From positions 9,716 through 73,715 of the forward strand of contig JBFXEJ010000015.1 of NCBI GenBank assembly GCA_050180235.1: a DNA stretch of 64,000 nucleotides, read 5' to 3'. This DNA is from JAABRU01 sp050180235 (GTDB lineage: Bacteria > Desulfobacterota > Desulfobacteria > Desulfobacterales > Desulfococcaceae). The translations under genes were made by a program, and so were the position numbers. Of the stretch, positions 62,843 through 64,000 are shown one piece after another (positions within the stretch are counted from its first letter, which is position 1; each line of letters begins with the position of its first letter). The notes under the pieces are model-generated. The model worked only from the letters and a program-made list of their open reading frames with translations. It searched no databases and was not told where the DNA came from.

Positions 62843-63310
62843 TTATCCATAAATTTCTATATTCAGCCTAAGCAGCTTTCCCATATCTGACAAAATTTCA
62901 GGCAGTCTCATATTACTGTAAAATTCTGTATTATTATGAAATTTAAACAGCATGCGCCAGAATTCAGGCGGAGCGGGCTGTATAAGATTTTCCGGGTTTC
63001 CGGTTTCCAGAGCATACTGCGTCTGAAGTTCAACAGCATCCAGCAAATTCTGAAAAGATTCCTCTCTGCTGTTTCCCTGAGCCACCAAATCAAACTCCAG
63101 ACAATGCGCCACATAGTAATCTTCTTCCTGATAAATAATAACATGAACCATCAGAGATTTCATTTTTTCCGTAAGGTTATTCGTTCCGGCAGCCTTTTTC
63201 CCGGAGTCTGTATCGTTGATAAAAAAATCAATCAGATGAATCAGTTCTCCTGCTTTGTCATCAGGAAGACATTTAATTTTTTCAGCCAGAATTTCTCTGT
63301 ATCCGTTCAT
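62843..63310 (-). CDS. HicB-like protein with N-terminal extension
   Basis: 155 residues. About 1-50 is a helical extension (YREILAEKIKCLPDDKAGEL) similar to small antitoxin-like domains. About 54-120 is a HicB fold (MVHVIIYQEEDYYVAHCLEF, LVAQGNSREESFQNLLDAVE). No hicA follows directly; the next gene is the hicB of the second module. It could be a solitary antitoxin or a fused bidomain regulator. Confidence 0.7.
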   Translation of the reverse strand: MNGYREILAEKIKCLPDDKAGELIHLIDFFINDTDSGKKAAGTNNLTEKMKSLMVHVIIYQEEDYYVAHCLEFDLVAQGNSREESFQNLLDAVELQTQYALETGNPENLIQPAPPEFWRMLFKFHNNTEFYSNMRLPEILSDMGKLLRLNIEIYG

Positions 63311-63326
63311 TGCTGAATCTCCTTAT

Positions 63327-63600
63327 TTAAAACAGCATATTTGCCTGAAAAATATTTTCACAAAATGAATCAATAACCACCGCATCAGACAGCAAATCAT
63401 TAACTGCCTGAATTTTATCCATGCCAAAATCATTCATCTGCCCGGAATAAAAACTGACCGGCAGCAGATAAGGAACCGGGAACTGTTTTGCCTTAAACAG
63501 ATATGGTGACAATATCAGAACACCCGCAGCTCCGATAACAAAAACACTGCTACTCCGGTCAGTAAATGTTTGGATACAGATTTTATCTGATATTTCATTT
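63327..63600 (-). pseudogene. Frameshifted small membrane-anchored protein gene
   Basis: Starts MKYQIKSVSKHLLTGVAVF like the 37-residue peptide at 61485. One base is missing in GTGTTTTTGTTATC relative to that copy. Past the shift the frame reads VIGAAGVLILSPYLFKAKQF, VPYLLPVSFYSGQMNDF, then DKIQAVNDLLSDAVVIDSF and ends QANMLF. Restored length is about 90 residues with one transmembrane helix. Function unknown. Confidence 0.45.
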
Positions 63601-63646
63601 GCATACACTTCCTAAAACTGCCCTGATTTCTCTTTTGTCATAACCG

Positions 63647-63764
63647 TCAATAATTCCAAAACCCTGAGACTCTCTGATTCATCAAATTTAAAATACACAT
63701 TACCACAACCCGGATCAGCAAATCAATAGGGTAAAAAATGTATTCAGGCGCAGGGAAAATTCGC
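63647..63764. repeat. Dispersed ~105-bp repeat (fourth copy)
   Basis: Begins TCAATAATTCCAAAACCCTG; diverged in the middle (GAGACTCTCTGATTCATCAA, also seen near 60.94 kb). Part of a larger block shared with 61498-61754. Confidence 0.6.
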
Positions 63765-63796
63765 AAATCCGACAGAAATATACTATTACTTGAAAC

Positions 63797-64000
63797 GGTA
63801 GTGGGTCAAAAAGGTTGATTTGTCTTTTTAAATATCTTATAATTATTTTTATGAAACAGTATATTCAGATTACCTGCCGCCACTGCGGCAGTGATGACCC
63901 CGTCAGAAACGGACACAGTCCGAACGGTAAGCAGCGTTACCGCTGTAATAACTGCAAAAAAAGTTTGAGGACAGAATATTCCTATAATGCCTGCAAACCC
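63797..64000 (+). mobile_element. IS1-family insertion sequence, left end (runs off window)
   Basis: GGTAGTGGGTCAAAAAGG is the terminal repeat; the same outer bases bound the MITEs at 20070, 34373 and 58217. The candidate target duplicate is CTTGAAAC (63789-63796). The transposase first frame begins 54 bp inside. The right end is outside the window. Confidence 0.8.
63851..64000 (+). CDS. IS1-family transposase InsA-like (3' partial)
   Basis: The first 50 codons are visible: MKQYIQITCRHCGS, NGHSPNGKQRYRCNNCKKSL. The zinc-ribbon CxxC (CRHC) and CxxC (CNNC) with GxxRYRC between is the InsA N-terminal signature that binds the IS1 terminal repeats. The frame continues beyond the window. It could supply transposase in trans to the MITEs listed above. 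Confidence 0.85.
   Translation, partial: MKQYIQITCRHCGSDDPVRNGHSPNGKQRYRCNNCKKSLRTEYSYNACKP

Overview
The window looks like a chromosome segment of a Gram-negative anaerobe, most likely a Desulfobacterota member of the filamentous or multicellular sulfate-reducer type. That is inferred from the mix of outer-membrane and lipoprotein genes, cohesin/dockerin surface proteins, histidine-kinase relays, a CHAT protease, Rpn-type nucleases, many toxin-antitoxin genes and a very heavy load of palindromic repeats and MITEs. No rRNA, tRNA or CRISPR array was recognised.

Left part (1-14.8 kb, + strand). Four secreted proteins carry cohesin-like domains; three of them also end in a type I dockerin, and a FadL/OmpP1-type outer-membrane protein is translationally coupled to one. 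Between them lies an unusual signalling locus: a TPR lipoprotein, a sigma-70/ECF-like factor coupled to it, an array of ten perfect hairpins, a zinc-finger anti-sigma-like protein, and a membrane-anchored CHAT protease whose frame is broken by one TGA. A PD-(D/E)XK-like gene with a decayed copy of its own 3' end follows.

Middle part (15-34.2 kb). Housekeeping genes (PlsC-type acyltransferase, LspA) are followed by a sensory operon: a substrate-binding lipoprotein, a membrane histidine kinase, a REC-PAS-kinase, a lone REC protein and a REC-kinase-REC hybrid. None has a DNA-binding output domain. Next come a CarB-like protein with eroded active-site motifs, a binding-protein-like membrane protein, a K+ channel with RCK domains, a DNA methyltransferase fused to an Mrr-like nuclease domain, a radical SAM protein and PrmA.

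Right part (34.5-60 kb, all - strand). This is a surface-polysaccharide locus. It holds UDP-L-FucNAc synthesis (fnlA, fnlB, fnlC) with a WbuB-type transferase, a PglC-like initiating transferase, a PglD-like acetyltransferase with a G10 coding tract (possible phase variation), an aminotransferase, AsnB, Wzx, Wzy, sulfotransferases and a glycosidase-like protein. Nucleotidyltransferase, Rpn, GxxExxY, BrnTA and AAA/nuclease genes are interspersed. The wzx/wzy/sulfotransferase stretch is clearly AT-rich.

Right end (60-64 kb). Two HicBA modules, an extended HicB-like protein and decayed small genes sit among dispersed repeats. The window ends inside an IS1-family element. Its GGTAGTGGG termini and 8-bp target duplications recur at three non-autonomous copies (20.1, 34.4 and 58.2 kb), one of which splits the glycosidase-like gene; removing it restores an 830-residue frame exactly.
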